From the NCBI GenBank assembly GCA_001898505.1, contig MKTZ01000001.1, positions 248,001-312,000 on the forward strand: 64,000 bases of DNA, written 5' to 3'. Shown here piece after piece: positions 50,054 to 58,079 of this stretch. The stretch's first letter is position 1. Every line of letters starts with the position of its first letter. Origin of the DNA: Sphingobacteriales bacterium 50-39 (GTDB lineage: Bacteria > Bacteroidota > Bacteroidia > Chitinophagales > Chitinophagaceae). The translations under genes were made by a program, and so were the position numbers. The notes under the pieces were generated by a model. That model saw nothing but the letters and a program-made list of their open reading frames with translations. It was not told where the DNA came from and did no database searches.

Positions 50054-52280
50054 TTAAACCGGGATTGTACATAAAATCGATAATGATCTCCGTATGGCTA
50101 TGACGATTGATCGTAAAATATCCTTCGATGTCATCACTTAGCCCTTTCATTAACCGCATGCCCATCGATGCCGTATGCTGCAAGTCCGCATTGGGAGGCA
50201 ACCCGATCCCATTATCGCTGATGATCAATCGATACCGTTCCTGTGAAATTCTCTTAAGCGATATGTCGACTATTCCTCTTTTGTTCCCGGGAAAAGCGTA
50301 CTTTATCGAGTTGGTGATTGCTTCATTCAGGATCAGCCCCAGTGGTATGCAATGCGACAGCGCCAGTTCTACCCGATCGATCTGCAGGTTGAATTGAATG
50401 GATTGCCGGATATTGAAGCTGTCCTTCAGATAATCGACCAATTCATGAATGTATTCAACCATATTGATCGCCGATAAATTGTCAGACTGATATAGTTTTT
50501 GATGGATCAGTGACATTGAATGGACCCGATGCCGGCTCTCTGTCACCGCCTTTATCGCTTCTTCTGTTTTTAGATATTCGGATTGCGTCCCCAGCAAGCC
50601 TGCTACAATGTGAAAGTTGTTTTTTACCCGGTGATGTATTTCTTTGACCAGCCAGTCTTTTTCCTTAACCAGGTGTTGTAACGAAAGATTTTGTCTTTCA
50701 ATCTCTTTTTGCTGCGCCTGCAACTTTCGATTTGTCCGTTGTTTGAGCCGGGTATTATTTATCAACAATGCTATAATAACAAGAAAGAGAGCCGCAACAC
50801 CGATGATCCAGTTCTGCGTCTGATTGGCATGTTCCAATTCGCCCTTCTGTAATTTGCTTTCGTTCTCAAGCATCGTAATATCCCGGTCCTTTTTTTCCGT
50901 TTCATACCGGATCATCAACTCTTCTATTTGTTTGCTTTTTGCCTGGTTAAACAGCGTATCATTCAGGTCTTTGTAAGACTGGAAATGTTTAATGGCAGAA
51001 ACAAAATTCCCTTTTGCGGAGTCTACTTTAAAAAGCAATAGTTGCAGGTCTTTCGTTCGGCCGATGGTTGATCTTCCTATCTCCAATGCTTTATCCAGGT
51101 AAGGCCCGGCTTTATCGTACTGCCGGATGTCAACATAGAACTTTCCTATATCATAATAAGCTATGTGCAATATCTCGGTATGAAACTGCCCTTCCCTGTA
51201 AGCATTGATCATTTCGATGTATTTTTGCTCTGCCTGCTTATATTGCTTGAGTCCCATACAACAATAGGCAAGGCTCTGGCATAATGTGGCATTTTCCTCA
51301 AGACCTTTTGGCGGATCTTCTTTTGCCATTTGCAACAGCAGCTTCAGCGCCTCGCGCGCCTGGCCTCCCTTTATCATTTGAACAACCATTAAGGAAGTTG
51401 TTCTGTAAATAATGTATTGAGATAACTTATTTTTCCTTTCAGCGATGCATTTTTTGTACCAATAAACACTCTTATCCGGCTCGCCTAATTCTTCGTATAC
51501 CTGGGCAAGCTCGCCATGGCATTGCTCGTAGACGTTTTTATCCTTCGAACGATCCGCATACTTTACCGCCTCCAATGCATATCCAAGCGCTATGTTCAGA
51601 TTCCCTTTATATCGTTCATCGCTGGCCAGCAGTTGATAGATAGCAGAGAAATCCTCGAATTTATTTTCGCCTGCCAGTTTTACTACCTGCTTCAATTCTT
51701 CTTCAGCCGCGGGCCTGTTACCCTTTTCAGAAAGGAAATTCATTTTCAATATTCTCATCTGCGCTATCTTGCGTGCCTGCTTTGCTTTTGTATAAAGATC
51801 AACAGCGCTGTCATAATAGACAGGGATCATTTTATCTTCTATGTTATAATCCCACAGGTCTGATGCCAGCATGCGCCAGGTGTCCGCTGCATCCGGCCCC
51901 TGGTTGTACCGATGGTAGGTCCTCACTACCTGCATGCATATTTTCTTAGCTGTCGCCGTATCTCCTGTGTATATATATGTTTCAGCAAGTAAACAAAGGC
52001 TCACGTTGGTGATCTCTTTGTTATCGGAATTAACAGAATCGCCTGTATAAACGCCTTTCCGCAGGTAATAAAAAGCGCTATCAACCATCTTCCTATTCAG
52101 GAACGATTCTTTAAAATAGGCTTCACCAATATAATTATATAAATTTTGCCGGACACTGTCCGATGTCTTATGAGTGAGCATCTCCAATGCCTGCTTCTTT
52201 GATCCAATCCGGTCGGATTGGCTATAGCAAAAAACTGAACACAATAAGCAAATACACGCGAAAAATCCGTTCAGCGGCAT
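50007..52280 (-). CDS. TPR-containing sensor histidine kinase (HisKA_2 type)
   Basis: A signal helix (FFACICLLCSVFCYSQ) is followed by a periplasmic TPR array (about residues 40-450), one membrane helix (IIGVAALFLVIIALLI, about 490-507), a coiled linker and a HisKA_2 dimerisation helix with EIHHRVKNNFHIVAG (His549/550). The HATPase domain has LGLILNEAITNSIKYAFPG and ISDNGIGLPP. TPR kinases of this sort usually pair with LytTR regulators in Bacteroidota; this one overlaps an NtrC-like regulator. The C-terminal 47 bases overlap the regulator start. Confidence 0.92.
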   Translation of the reverse strand: MPLNGFFACICLLCSVFCYSQSDRIGSKKQALEMLTHKTSDSVRQNLYNYIGEAYFKESFLNRKMVDSAFYYLRKGVYTGDSVNSDNKEITNVSLCLLAETYIYTGDTATAKKICMQVVRTYHRYNQGPDAADTWRMLASDLWDYNIEDKMIPVYYDSAVDLYTKAKQARKIAQMRILKMNFLSEKGNRPAAEEELKQVVKLAGENKFEDFSAIYQLLASDERYKGNLNIALGYALEAVKYADRSKDKNVYEQCHGELAQVYEELGEPDKSVYWYKKCIAERKNKLSQYIIYRTTSLMVVQMIKGGQAREALKLLLQMAKEDPPKGLEENATLCQSLAYCCMGLKQYKQAEQKYIEMINAYREGQFHTEILHIAYYDIGKFYVDIRQYDKAGPYLDKALEIGRSTIGRTKDLQLLLFKVDSAKGNFVSAIKHFQSYKDLNDTLFNQAKSKQIEELMIRYETEKKDRDITMLENESKLQKGELEHANQTQNWIIGVAALFLVIIALLINNTRLKQRTNRKLQAQQKEIERQNLSLQHLVKEKDWLVKEIHHRVKNNFHIVAGLLGTQSEYLKTEEAIKAVTESRHRVHSMSLIHQKLYQSDNLSAINMVEYIHELVDYLKDSFNIRQSIQFNLQIDRVELALSHCIPLGLILNEAITNSIKYAFPGNKRGIVDISLKRISQERYRLIISDNGIGLPPNADLQHTASMGMRLMKGLSDDIEGYFTINRHSHTEIIIDFMYNPGLNERKNTDSRRSVRRS

Positions 52281-52345
52281 GAAAATATGTTTAGCCTATT
52301 AAATGTAATTAAATACGACCTTATTTCACGGTAAACTTTACGGAA

Positions 52346-52371
52346 CCGCGAAATGTCGCGGCGGTTTTTTT
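52346..52371 (+). terminator. Intrinsic terminator between divergent genes
   Basis: CCGCGA and TCGCGG pair around AATG, followed by CGG and seven T. It points along the plus strand, yet the nearest upstream gene is on the minus strand. It may end a small RNA, act as an attenuator in the hydrolase leader, or insulate the -24-like promoter at 52415. Confidence 0.65.
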
Positions 52372-52414
52372 GCCAGCATACGTTAATGGTTTGAAACTGA
52401 AATGTTTAAGAGTA

Positions 52415-52430
52415 TGGCACGTTGTTAGTT
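52415..52430 (+). promoter_or_regulatory. Candidate sigma-54 promoter of the hydrolase operon
   Basis: TGGCACG is a perfect -24 element of the sigma-54 consensus. The -12 element at the right spacing reads TAGT where TTGC is ideal, so two of its four bases match. It lies 24 bases before the hydrolase ATG and next to a gene for a sigma-54 activator, which raises the prior. An imperfect palindrome at 52331-52341 (GTAAA-C-TTTAC) could be the activator site. Confidence 0.45.
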
Positions 52431-52453
52431 TCGCATAAGTTATATTTTAATTT

Positions 52454-53242
52454 ATGCTTAATACAGGATCTAAACCCGTGTTGTTTATCACAGGAGCATT
52501 TGTTCATCATAGTTGCTGGAATAACTGGCGGATCTATTTTGAAAGCAAAGGTTATAAGACTTTTGCGCCCCCGTGGCCATATAAGGACGACACGCCGGAA
52601 GCGCTCCGGAATAGTCATCCAAATGCGGATATTGCGTCCAACAGGCTGGCCCCGTTGACGGATTATTTCGCGGCGGCTGTAAAAGAGTTTTCCGAACCAC
52701 CTGTTCTCGTTGGTCATTCAATCGGCGGGCTGATCGTTCAATTGCTATTGCAAAAGGGGTTGGGGTCAATGGGTGTTGCTATTCATTCCGTACCGCCACA
52801 GGGAGTTTTTACGTTTAAGTTCTCATTTTTAAAGGCCGGCTGGGGACCGCTTGGTTTTTTTACTTCTACCCGGAAGACGTTTTTGCATTCGTTGGAACAA
52901 TGGGGATATGCTTTTACCAACGGAATGACCCCTGATGAGCAAAAGGAAGGTTATTACCAGTTTGCGATACCTGAATCGAAGCTGATAGTAAGGGATACGA
53001 TCACAAAAGCGGCTAAGATAAACTTTGGCAACCCTCATGCACCCTTGCTATTCGTATCCGGGAGCACAGACCATACGATACCGGCATCATTGAATTATTC
53101 CAATTTCCGGAAATACAGGAACAGTAACTCCGTGACGGATTACCAGGAGTTTGCCGGCAGCAATCACTTCGTTTTGGGCCAACCCAACTGGAAGGAATCC
53201 GCGGATCATATCCTGGGATGGATCAAAAAGCAGGAAATCTAA
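52454..53242 (+). CDS. Alpha/beta hydrolase, lipase/esterase-like
   Basis: The 262-residue protein has the nucleophile elbow GHSIGG (Ser near residue 98), an acid in SGSTDHTIP and the His in GSNHFVLGQPNW. The opening PVLFITGAFVHHSCWNNW holds the oxyanion region. It has no signal peptide, so it is cytoplasmic. The substrate is unknown. It is first in a run with a second hydrolase (24 bases on) and a cupin, downstream of the sigma-54-like promoter. Confidence 0.87.
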   Translation: MLNTGSKPVLFITGAFVHHSCWNNWRIYFESKGYKTFAPPWPYKDDTPEALRNSHPNADIASNRLAPLTDYFAAAVKEFSEPPVLVGHSIGGLIVQLLLQKGLGSMGVAIHSVPPQGVFTFKFSFLKAGWGPLGFFTSTRKTFLHSLEQWGYAFTNGMTPDEQKEGYYQFAIPESKLIVRDTITKAAKINFGNPHAPLLFVSGSTDHTIPASLNYSNFRKYRNSNSVTDYQEFAGSNHFVLGQPNWKESADHILGWIKKQEI

Positions 53243-53266
53243 ATCTCAACATTCAAAATATCAATT

Positions 53267-54175
53267 ATGAAGCCCTTGTTAATTTGTTGTATTGCTATTT
53301 TTATGGCGCTATCATGTAATGCTCAGCCTGCATCGCCACCGGGAAATTTTAAACATGCTATGGCAAATGTCAATGGCGTGAATATTCATTATGTAATTGG
53401 AGGAACAGGAGAACCCCTTGTGTTAGTACATGGTTTTGGGCAGAACTGGTATATGTGGAACCGTTTGCTGCCGGAGCTGTCCAAATATTTTACGGTGATT
53501 GCGCCTGATCTGAGAGGTGTTGGGGAAAGTGATAAGCCGGACAGCGGGTATGATAAGAAAACAATGGCGACGGATATTCATGAGCTTGTTAAAAAGCTCG
53601 GATATCAAAGTGTCAATCTGGCCGGGCATGACATCGGGTTAATGGTAGCCTATGCCTATGCTGCTCAGTTTGGCAGTGAAGTAAAGAAGCTGGCGTTGAT
53701 GGATGCGCTGCTGCCGGGTGTTGAGCCAGTGTGGAGCCAGTCCAAAAATTCCCTATGGTGGTTCGGGTTCTTTGCCTGGCCCGCGTCGGGGCAGCTGGTC
53801 AGCGGAAGGGAAAAACTGTTCCTCACCAATTTCTGGCCGGTGGTCGGTCATGTCAGGGACGCATTCACGTCGGAAGAGACCAATGAATTTGTCAGGGCCT
53901 ATTCCCAGCCGGGATCTACCACCGGGGCTTTTCACTGGTTTGGCAACTTTGAACGGGACGCAAAAGACAACCTGGGATTTATGAAACAAAAGCTGACCAT
54001 GCCCGTGCTGGCGATGTCCGGTGAATTTAGCGCAGCCCCTTATTTTGGAGCCCACTGCCGGCTCGTTGCTTCCAATGTAAAAGAATCAATCATCAAAGGC
54101 GCCGGGCATTGGCTGGTGCAGGAGAATACGGCCCAGGTGCAGCAAGATCTGGCGGGCTTTTTCCAGGGTAAATGA
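53267..54175 (+). CDS. Exported alpha/beta hydrolase, epoxide hydrolase/dehalogenase-like
   Basis: A signal peptide with a possible lipobox (AIFMALSC) opens a 302-residue protein. LVHGFGQNWYMW is the oxyanion region; GHDIGLMVAYAYAA has Asp as nucleophile, typical of epoxide hydrolases and haloacetate dehalogenases; the final His is in GAGHWLVQEN. Substrate unknown, perhaps a halogenated or epoxide compound. It is second in the operon and is followed by the cupin after 34 bases. Confidence 0.88.
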   Translation: MKPLLICCIAIFMALSCNAQPASPPGNFKHAMANVNGVNIHYVIGGTGEPLVLVHGFGQNWYMWNRLLPELSKYFTVIAPDLRGVGESDKPDSGYDKKTMATDIHELVKKLGYQSVNLAGHDIGLMVAYAYAAQFGSEVKKLALMDALLPGVEPVWSQSKNSLWWFGFFAWPASGQLVSGREKLFLTNFWPVVGHVRDAFTSEETNEFVRAYSQPGSTTGAFHWFGNFERDAKDNLGFMKQKLTMPVLAMSGEFSAAPYFGAHCRLVASNVKESIIKGAGHWLVQENTAQVQQDLAGFFQGK

Positions 54176-54209
54176 TCATTTGTTTTCTCATCTTTTAAAA
54201 TAAACCTTT

Positions 54210-54704
54210 ATGTTTCGCATACTTGTTTTCATTGTATCCGCCGTTTTGTTTGGCGCCGGCGCTGCCCGGGCCCAGGTCTCCGACAATGCCCGGTTCCGCC
54301 TGAATCCGCAGGAAGTCAGGGCGCTTAAGGGCAGCGGTGGAACTAATGCTCCCGGATCTTCCAATTATTCGGCCGTCACGGAAATTGTCGTGATGGGCGA
54401 TCCTTCTAAACAAGGTGTTTATATGATCCTGCTGAAGATTGCGCCGAATACAAAAATTGCGGCTCACCTGCATCCGGACCAACGGACGGCCACCGTTCTG
54501 TCGGGGACCTGGTATTTTGGCTATGGCGACAAATTTGACGAAAAACAGCTAAAAGAATTACCCGCGGGGAGCATTTATTCGGAGGTAGCCGGACAGAATC
54601 ATTTTGCGATGACCGGAAAAGAACCCATTATTGTTGAGATCACCGGTTTCGGTCCCTCCGGTGTCACCTATGTGAACCCCAAGGATGATCCGGCCCATAA
54701 ATGA
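54210..54704 (+). CDS. Exported cupin-domain protein
   Basis: A signal peptide (FRILVFIVSAVLFGAGAARA) is followed by a single cupin barrel with the metal-binding pattern HLHPDQRTATVLSGTWYFG and IYSEVAGQNHFAMTGKEP. Function unknown; exported cupins often bind metal or small acids. It ends the hydrolase operon and stops one base short of the converging YceI stop. Confidence 0.87.
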   Translation: MFRILVFIVSAVLFGAGAARAQVSDNARFRLNPQEVRALKGSGGTNAPGSSNYSAVTEIVVMGDPSKQGVYMILLKIAPNTKIAAHLHPDQRTATVLSGTWYFGYGDKFDEKQLKELPAGSIYSEVAGQNHFAMTGKEPIIVEITGFGPSGVTYVNPKDDPAHK

Positions 54705-54705
54705 G

Positions 54706-55263
54706 TTATTCCGCCTGTTTTGAGAGCTGTACTTCAATATCGATCCATATATCTTCGCCTACCAGTACGCCACCGGCTTCGAGGGCAGCATTCCAGTTGA
54801 GGCCCCATTCCTTGCGGTTGATCTTGCCCTCAATATTGAATATTGCCTTTTCATTGCCCCACGGATCTTTAACAATGCCGTTGAATTCCACATATAACCT
54901 TACCCGCCTAGTGATACCCTTTATGGTCAGGTCGCCATAGAGATAATAATCATTGCCTTTATCCACCTTCTCATAAGTATTCCCGCGGAAGGTGATCTCT
55001 TTGAAATTTTCCACGTCAAAGAAGTCGGCGCTTTTCAAATGTTCATCACGTTTGCTATCGTTGGTGCTGATCGAAGCAGGATCGATCCAGCAATCGATCT
55101 CGGCTGTCAGAAAATCGTACCCCGTGGTATAGATACTGGCATCGTACTCGTTAAAATGCCCTCTTACGTTGGTGAACATGAGGTGTTTTACTTTAAAGCC
55201 GATCTGGCTGTGCATTGGATCGATGGTCCATCTTGTTTTGGATAATACTTCCTGTGTTTGCAT
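54706..55263 (-). CDS. YceI-family lipocalin-like protein
   Basis: The 185-residue protein has the YceI pattern RWTIDPMHSQIGFKVKHLMF, FNEYDASIYTTGYDFLTAEI (in parts), LKSADFFDVENFKEITFRG and GLNWNAALEAGGVLVGED. YceI proteins bind isoprenoid-type lipids in a barrel. No signal peptide is seen, so this one is cytoplasmic. It lies 35 bases downstream of pirin on the same strand, a common pairing. Confidence 0.92.
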   Translation of the reverse strand: MQTQEVLSKTRWTIDPMHSQIGFKVKHLMFTNVRGHFNEYDASIYTTGYDFLTAEIDCWIDPASISTNDSKRDEHLKSADFFDVENFKEITFRGNTYEKVDKGNDYYLYGDLTIKGITRRVRLYVEFNGIVKDPWGNEKAIFNIEGKINRKEWGLNWNAALEAGGVLVGEDIWIDIEVQLSKQAE

Positions 55264-55298
55264 GATATTTGTTTTTAATGATTGAATTATAATTGGGT

Positions 55299-56186
55299 TT
55301 ACTGTGCAGACTGCCGATAATTGATCCTGCCATATTTGCCGTTATAGAAATCGTTGTAAGCGGCGACGATCTCCTCCTGTGTATTCATCACAAAGGGCCC
55401 CTGGGCAACGATGGGTTCGGTATATGGCGCTCCACCAAATACTATAATGATGATCGGTGTATCTGATGCGTTCTTCATTTCGATGGTCCCTTCTTTTGTG
55501 TCAAATAGCAACAGCTCCTGCTCCTTATATTCGATGTCATTGATCACCGCACCGGCAGCGGGAAGAAAAGCGGCGTATTCCAGACCTTCTTTTGCATTCA
55601 ATAAAAACGCCTTTCCGGGCTGCAGTTGAATGTGATAAATAAATTGTTCCGAGTAGGCGGGTATGGGGGAGGCTTGCCGCTCATATTCTCCGGCAACAAC
55701 CTTTAGCCAGCCGCCGTTATCTTCGAGGGCGATCCTGGGCATTTCATCGGCTTGTACGGGGCGATAGTCCGGCCGCTCAGCCTTATGCTTTGCCGGCAAA
55801 TTCACCCAGAACTGGAACCCGTGTGTAAGTCCGTCGTCTGTATTGGGGTCGGGATTCATCGCTTCGTCGTGAATGATGCCGGTGCCGGCCTTCATCCATT
55901 GCGCGCCGCCGGAGTATACTTTGGCGTGATGCCCGTTGCTGTCGTAATGATCTGCTTCCCCGTTCAGTACATAGGTCAGGGTAGCAATCCCCCGGTGCGG
56001 GTGCGCTCCTTTGCCATTCACTACTTTACGGGGTTTGTCAGCCGCATGTAAGATGGAGGGTACATAATCCAGGAAGACAAAGGGCCCTACTGCGCGAACC
56101 TCATGATCAGGCAGTGCGCGGTGTATTTTATATTCCCCCACATCAGCTCTGCGGCCGGGTCTGGTGGTAATGACTTTCTTTTTCAT
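55299..56186 (-). CDS. Pirin-family bicupin protein
   Basis: The 295-residue protein has the pirin signature HPHRGIATLTYVLNGEADHY with the metal-binding His pair, and AGTGIIHDEAMNP. Some pirins are quercetin dioxygenases, others redox-responsive regulators. The C-terminal cupin has FGGAPYTEPIVAQGPFVMN. It heads a two-gene unit with yceI and is divergent from the LLM gene across a 198-base gap containing three GGTATT-type half-sites. Confidence 0.92.
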   Translation of the reverse strand: MKKKVITTRPGRRADVGEYKIHRALPDHEVRAVGPFVFLDYVPSILHAADKPRKVVNGKGAHPHRGIATLTYVLNGEADHYDSNGHHAKVYSGGAQWMKAGTGIIHDEAMNPDPNTDDGLTHGFQFWVNLPAKHKAERPDYRPVQADEMPRIALEDNGGWLKVVAGEYERQASPIPAYSEQFIYHIQLQPGKAFLLNAKEGLEYAAFLPAAGAVINDIEYKEQELLLFDTKEGTIEMKNASDTPIIIIVFGGAPYTEPIVAQGPFVMNTQEEIVAAYNDFYNGKYGRINYRQSAQ

Positions 56187-56240
56187 GCTATTCCTTTTAG
56201 TGTTGTTATTGGTGGTTGAAATTGACCGTACAAAGATGCT

Positions 56241-56305
56241 AATACCGGAAGGGCGGGAACGATGACATATGGTATTAAAAAACGGTTGTAAATATTAATG
56301 GTATT
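56241..56305. promoter_or_regulatory. Three AATACC/GGTATT half-sites between pirin and the LLM gene
   Basis: AATACC at 56241-56246, GGTATT at 56271-56276 and GGTATT at 56300-56305 are spaced 30 and 29 bases apart, about three helical turns. They lie in the shared control region of the divergent pirin and oxidoreductase genes. A dimeric regulator could bind, but the half-sites are short. Confidence 0.3.
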
Positions 56306-56384
56306 CATTAACATTTATCATCGTATCCCTGGTGGTAATGACTCAACTTTGTCTGCAAAACAATGTTCATTAAAAAGATATAAT

Positions 56385-57422
56385 ATGGAAATAGGAATAG
56401 ACAGCTTTATAGCCACGGGCGCTTATGAAGGCCCATTGAACCCCAAAGAGAACCAGGCGGCCATGGGTGCATTGCTGGACAGGATTGAATTTGCCGACCG
56501 GGCGGGACTTCATGTATTTGGACTGGGCGAGCATCACCGGAAGGAATTTTTGGATGAGGCGCCCGTCGTGATACTGGCAGCTGCCGCGGCCCGTACTAAA
56601 AAGATACGCCTGACAAGCGCCGTTACGGTATTAAGCGCGGCAGACCCGGTGCGGGTATTCCAGGAATTTGCCACGCTGGATATTATCTCGGGGGGGCGTG
56701 CGGAAATTGTGGCCGGCAGGGGTTCTTTTGTGGACGCCTTCCCTTTGTTTGGGCTGAACATTGGTGATTATGATGCGTTATTTGCCGAAAAAGTTGAATT
56801 ATTGCTTGCGCTCCGGGACCAGGAAAGAATATCCTGGAAAGGCCGGTTCCGTCCGGCCTTGCATGAGCAGCCGGTATATCCGCGCCCCTTGCAGGACCCG
56901 CTGCCCGTATGGATCGGCGTGGGCGGTACACCGCAATCCTTTGTGCGGGCGGGTACGCTTGGTCTGCCACTGATGGTGGCGGTGATTGGCGGGGCAACAC
57001 ATCAGTTCCGGTCGTTGATCGATCTGTATTATAATGCCGGGATAAAAGCGGGTCACGCTCCTGAAAAGCTGAAAGTAGGATTGCATTCCCTGGGTTATGT
57101 GGCGGCTACCACTCAGCAGGCGAAGGATGAATATTTCCCCGGATACCAGGAAATGATGGGCAAAATAGGGAAGGAACGGGGCTGGTCTACACCCACGCGC
57201 GCCCAGTTCGAAGCGCAGGCAGGGCCAATGGGGGCCTATGTAGTCGGCAGTCCGGAAGAGGTTGCTGAAAAGATCCTGCGCCATAGCGAGGCGCTGGGAG
57301 GTATTTCAAGGTTCACTTTCCAGATGGATAATCCCGGGCTAACCAAAGAGCAGCTGTATAGATCGATAGAGCTGATAGGGTCAAAAGTAATCCCGCTGGT
57401 AAATGGCGCCGGGGCTCATTAA
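56385..57422 (+). CDS. LLM-class flavin-dependent oxidoreductase
   Basis: From ATG 56385 the 345-residue protein matches the bacterial luciferase-like family: FGLGEHHRKEFLDEAPVVIL, VRVFQEFATLDIISGGRAEI, VAGRGSFVDAFPLFG and PVWIGVGGTPQSFVRA. It should bind FMN supplied by a reductase. The frame is open 29 codons upstream, but those codons do not fit the family. Its stop is one base from the converging Crp-like gene, so the ends are tightly packed. Confidence 0.92.
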   Translation: MEIGIDSFIATGAYEGPLNPKENQAAMGALLDRIEFADRAGLHVFGLGEHHRKEFLDEAPVVILAAAAARTKKIRLTSAVTVLSAADPVRVFQEFATLDIISGGRAEIVAGRGSFVDAFPLFGLNIGDYDALFAEKVELLLALRDQERISWKGRFRPALHEQPVYPRPLQDPLPVWIGVGGTPQSFVRAGTLGLPLMVAVIGGATHQFRSLIDLYYNAGIKAGHAPEKLKVGLHSLGYVAATTQQAKDEYFPGYQEMMGKIGKERGWSTPTRAQFEAQAGPMGAYVVGSPEEVAEKILRHSEALGGISRFTFQMDNPGLTKEQLYRSIELIGSKVIPLVNGAGAH

Positions 57423-57423
57423 G

Positions 57424-58005
57424 CTATTTCCGTAAAGCCTGGTTACGTACCCTGCTGAGGGTTTCTTTGGTTACGCCAAGGTAAGAAGCGATGATGTGTT
57501 GTGGAAAACGCTGAAGGAATTCCGGGTAAGCTTCTGCCAATGCCGCATAACGCTGCTCAGCAGGCAGACTAATAGAGGCATTTATTCTCTTGATGGATGC
57601 GATGGCATGCCTTTCATCCAAATTGCGGGCCAGCTCATTTAAAGCAGGAATGGAGTTAAATTCGACCATACTGGCTTTGGTGATGGTAAGGAGATCCGTG
57701 TCTTCCCAGGCATCGATGTTATAATTGGAGGGCGTCAGCATGGCAAAGCTTTCCCTGTCACCCGCCCACCAGTTCTCAATATAGAGGCGAACGATATGTT
57801 CCGTGCCTTTGTCATCCACACTATATTGACGCATGGCGCCCCTTACAATAAATCCCATATACCGGCAGACGTCTCCTTCCTGTAAAAAATACTGGCGTTT
57901 GCGGATCCGGCGCGGGGTGAAAATGTTTTTGACGATGTCAGCTTCAGTTTCGGTGAGGGGGGTAGTAGCATGGGCATTTATATATTGTATAAGGGCTTCG
58001 TGCAT
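57424..58005 (-). CDS. Crp/Fnr-family transcription regulator
   Basis: The 193-residue protein has a cyclic-nucleotide-like sensor domain (FLQEGDVCRYMGFIVRGAMR; HIVRLYIENWWAGDRESFAM) and a C-terminal winged helix with HIIASYLGVTKETLSRVRNQ. The frame is open 26 codons further up, but a TANNTTTG box at 58026-58033 lies between, so ATG 58005 is used. Effector unknown. It is downstream of the hybrid regulator gene on the same strand. Confidence 0.92.
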   Translation of the reverse strand: MHEALIQYINAHATTPLTETEADIVKNIFTPRRIRKRQYFLQEGDVCRYMGFIVRGAMRQYSVDDKGTEHIVRLYIENWWAGDRESFAMLTPSNYNIDAWEDTDLLTITKASMVEFNSIPALNELARNLDERHAIASIKRINASISLPAEQRYAALAEAYPEFLQRFPQHIIASYLGVTKETLSRVRNQALRK

Positions 58006-58025
58006 TGTTATAATAGTATATTTCC

Positions 58026-58033
58026 CAAATTTA
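58026..58033 (-). promoter_or_regulatory. Candidate -7 box of the Crp-like gene
   Basis: On the minus strand this reads TAAATTTG, fitting TANNTTTG, 20 bases before the ATG at 58005. It supports the shorter start of the Crp-like gene and a promoter of its own after the hybrid regulator gene. Confidence 0.45.
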
Positions 58034-58079
58034 AGGTTTTTATGAAATTCAATTAGTTGGAAGTGTATTAGCAACAGTT

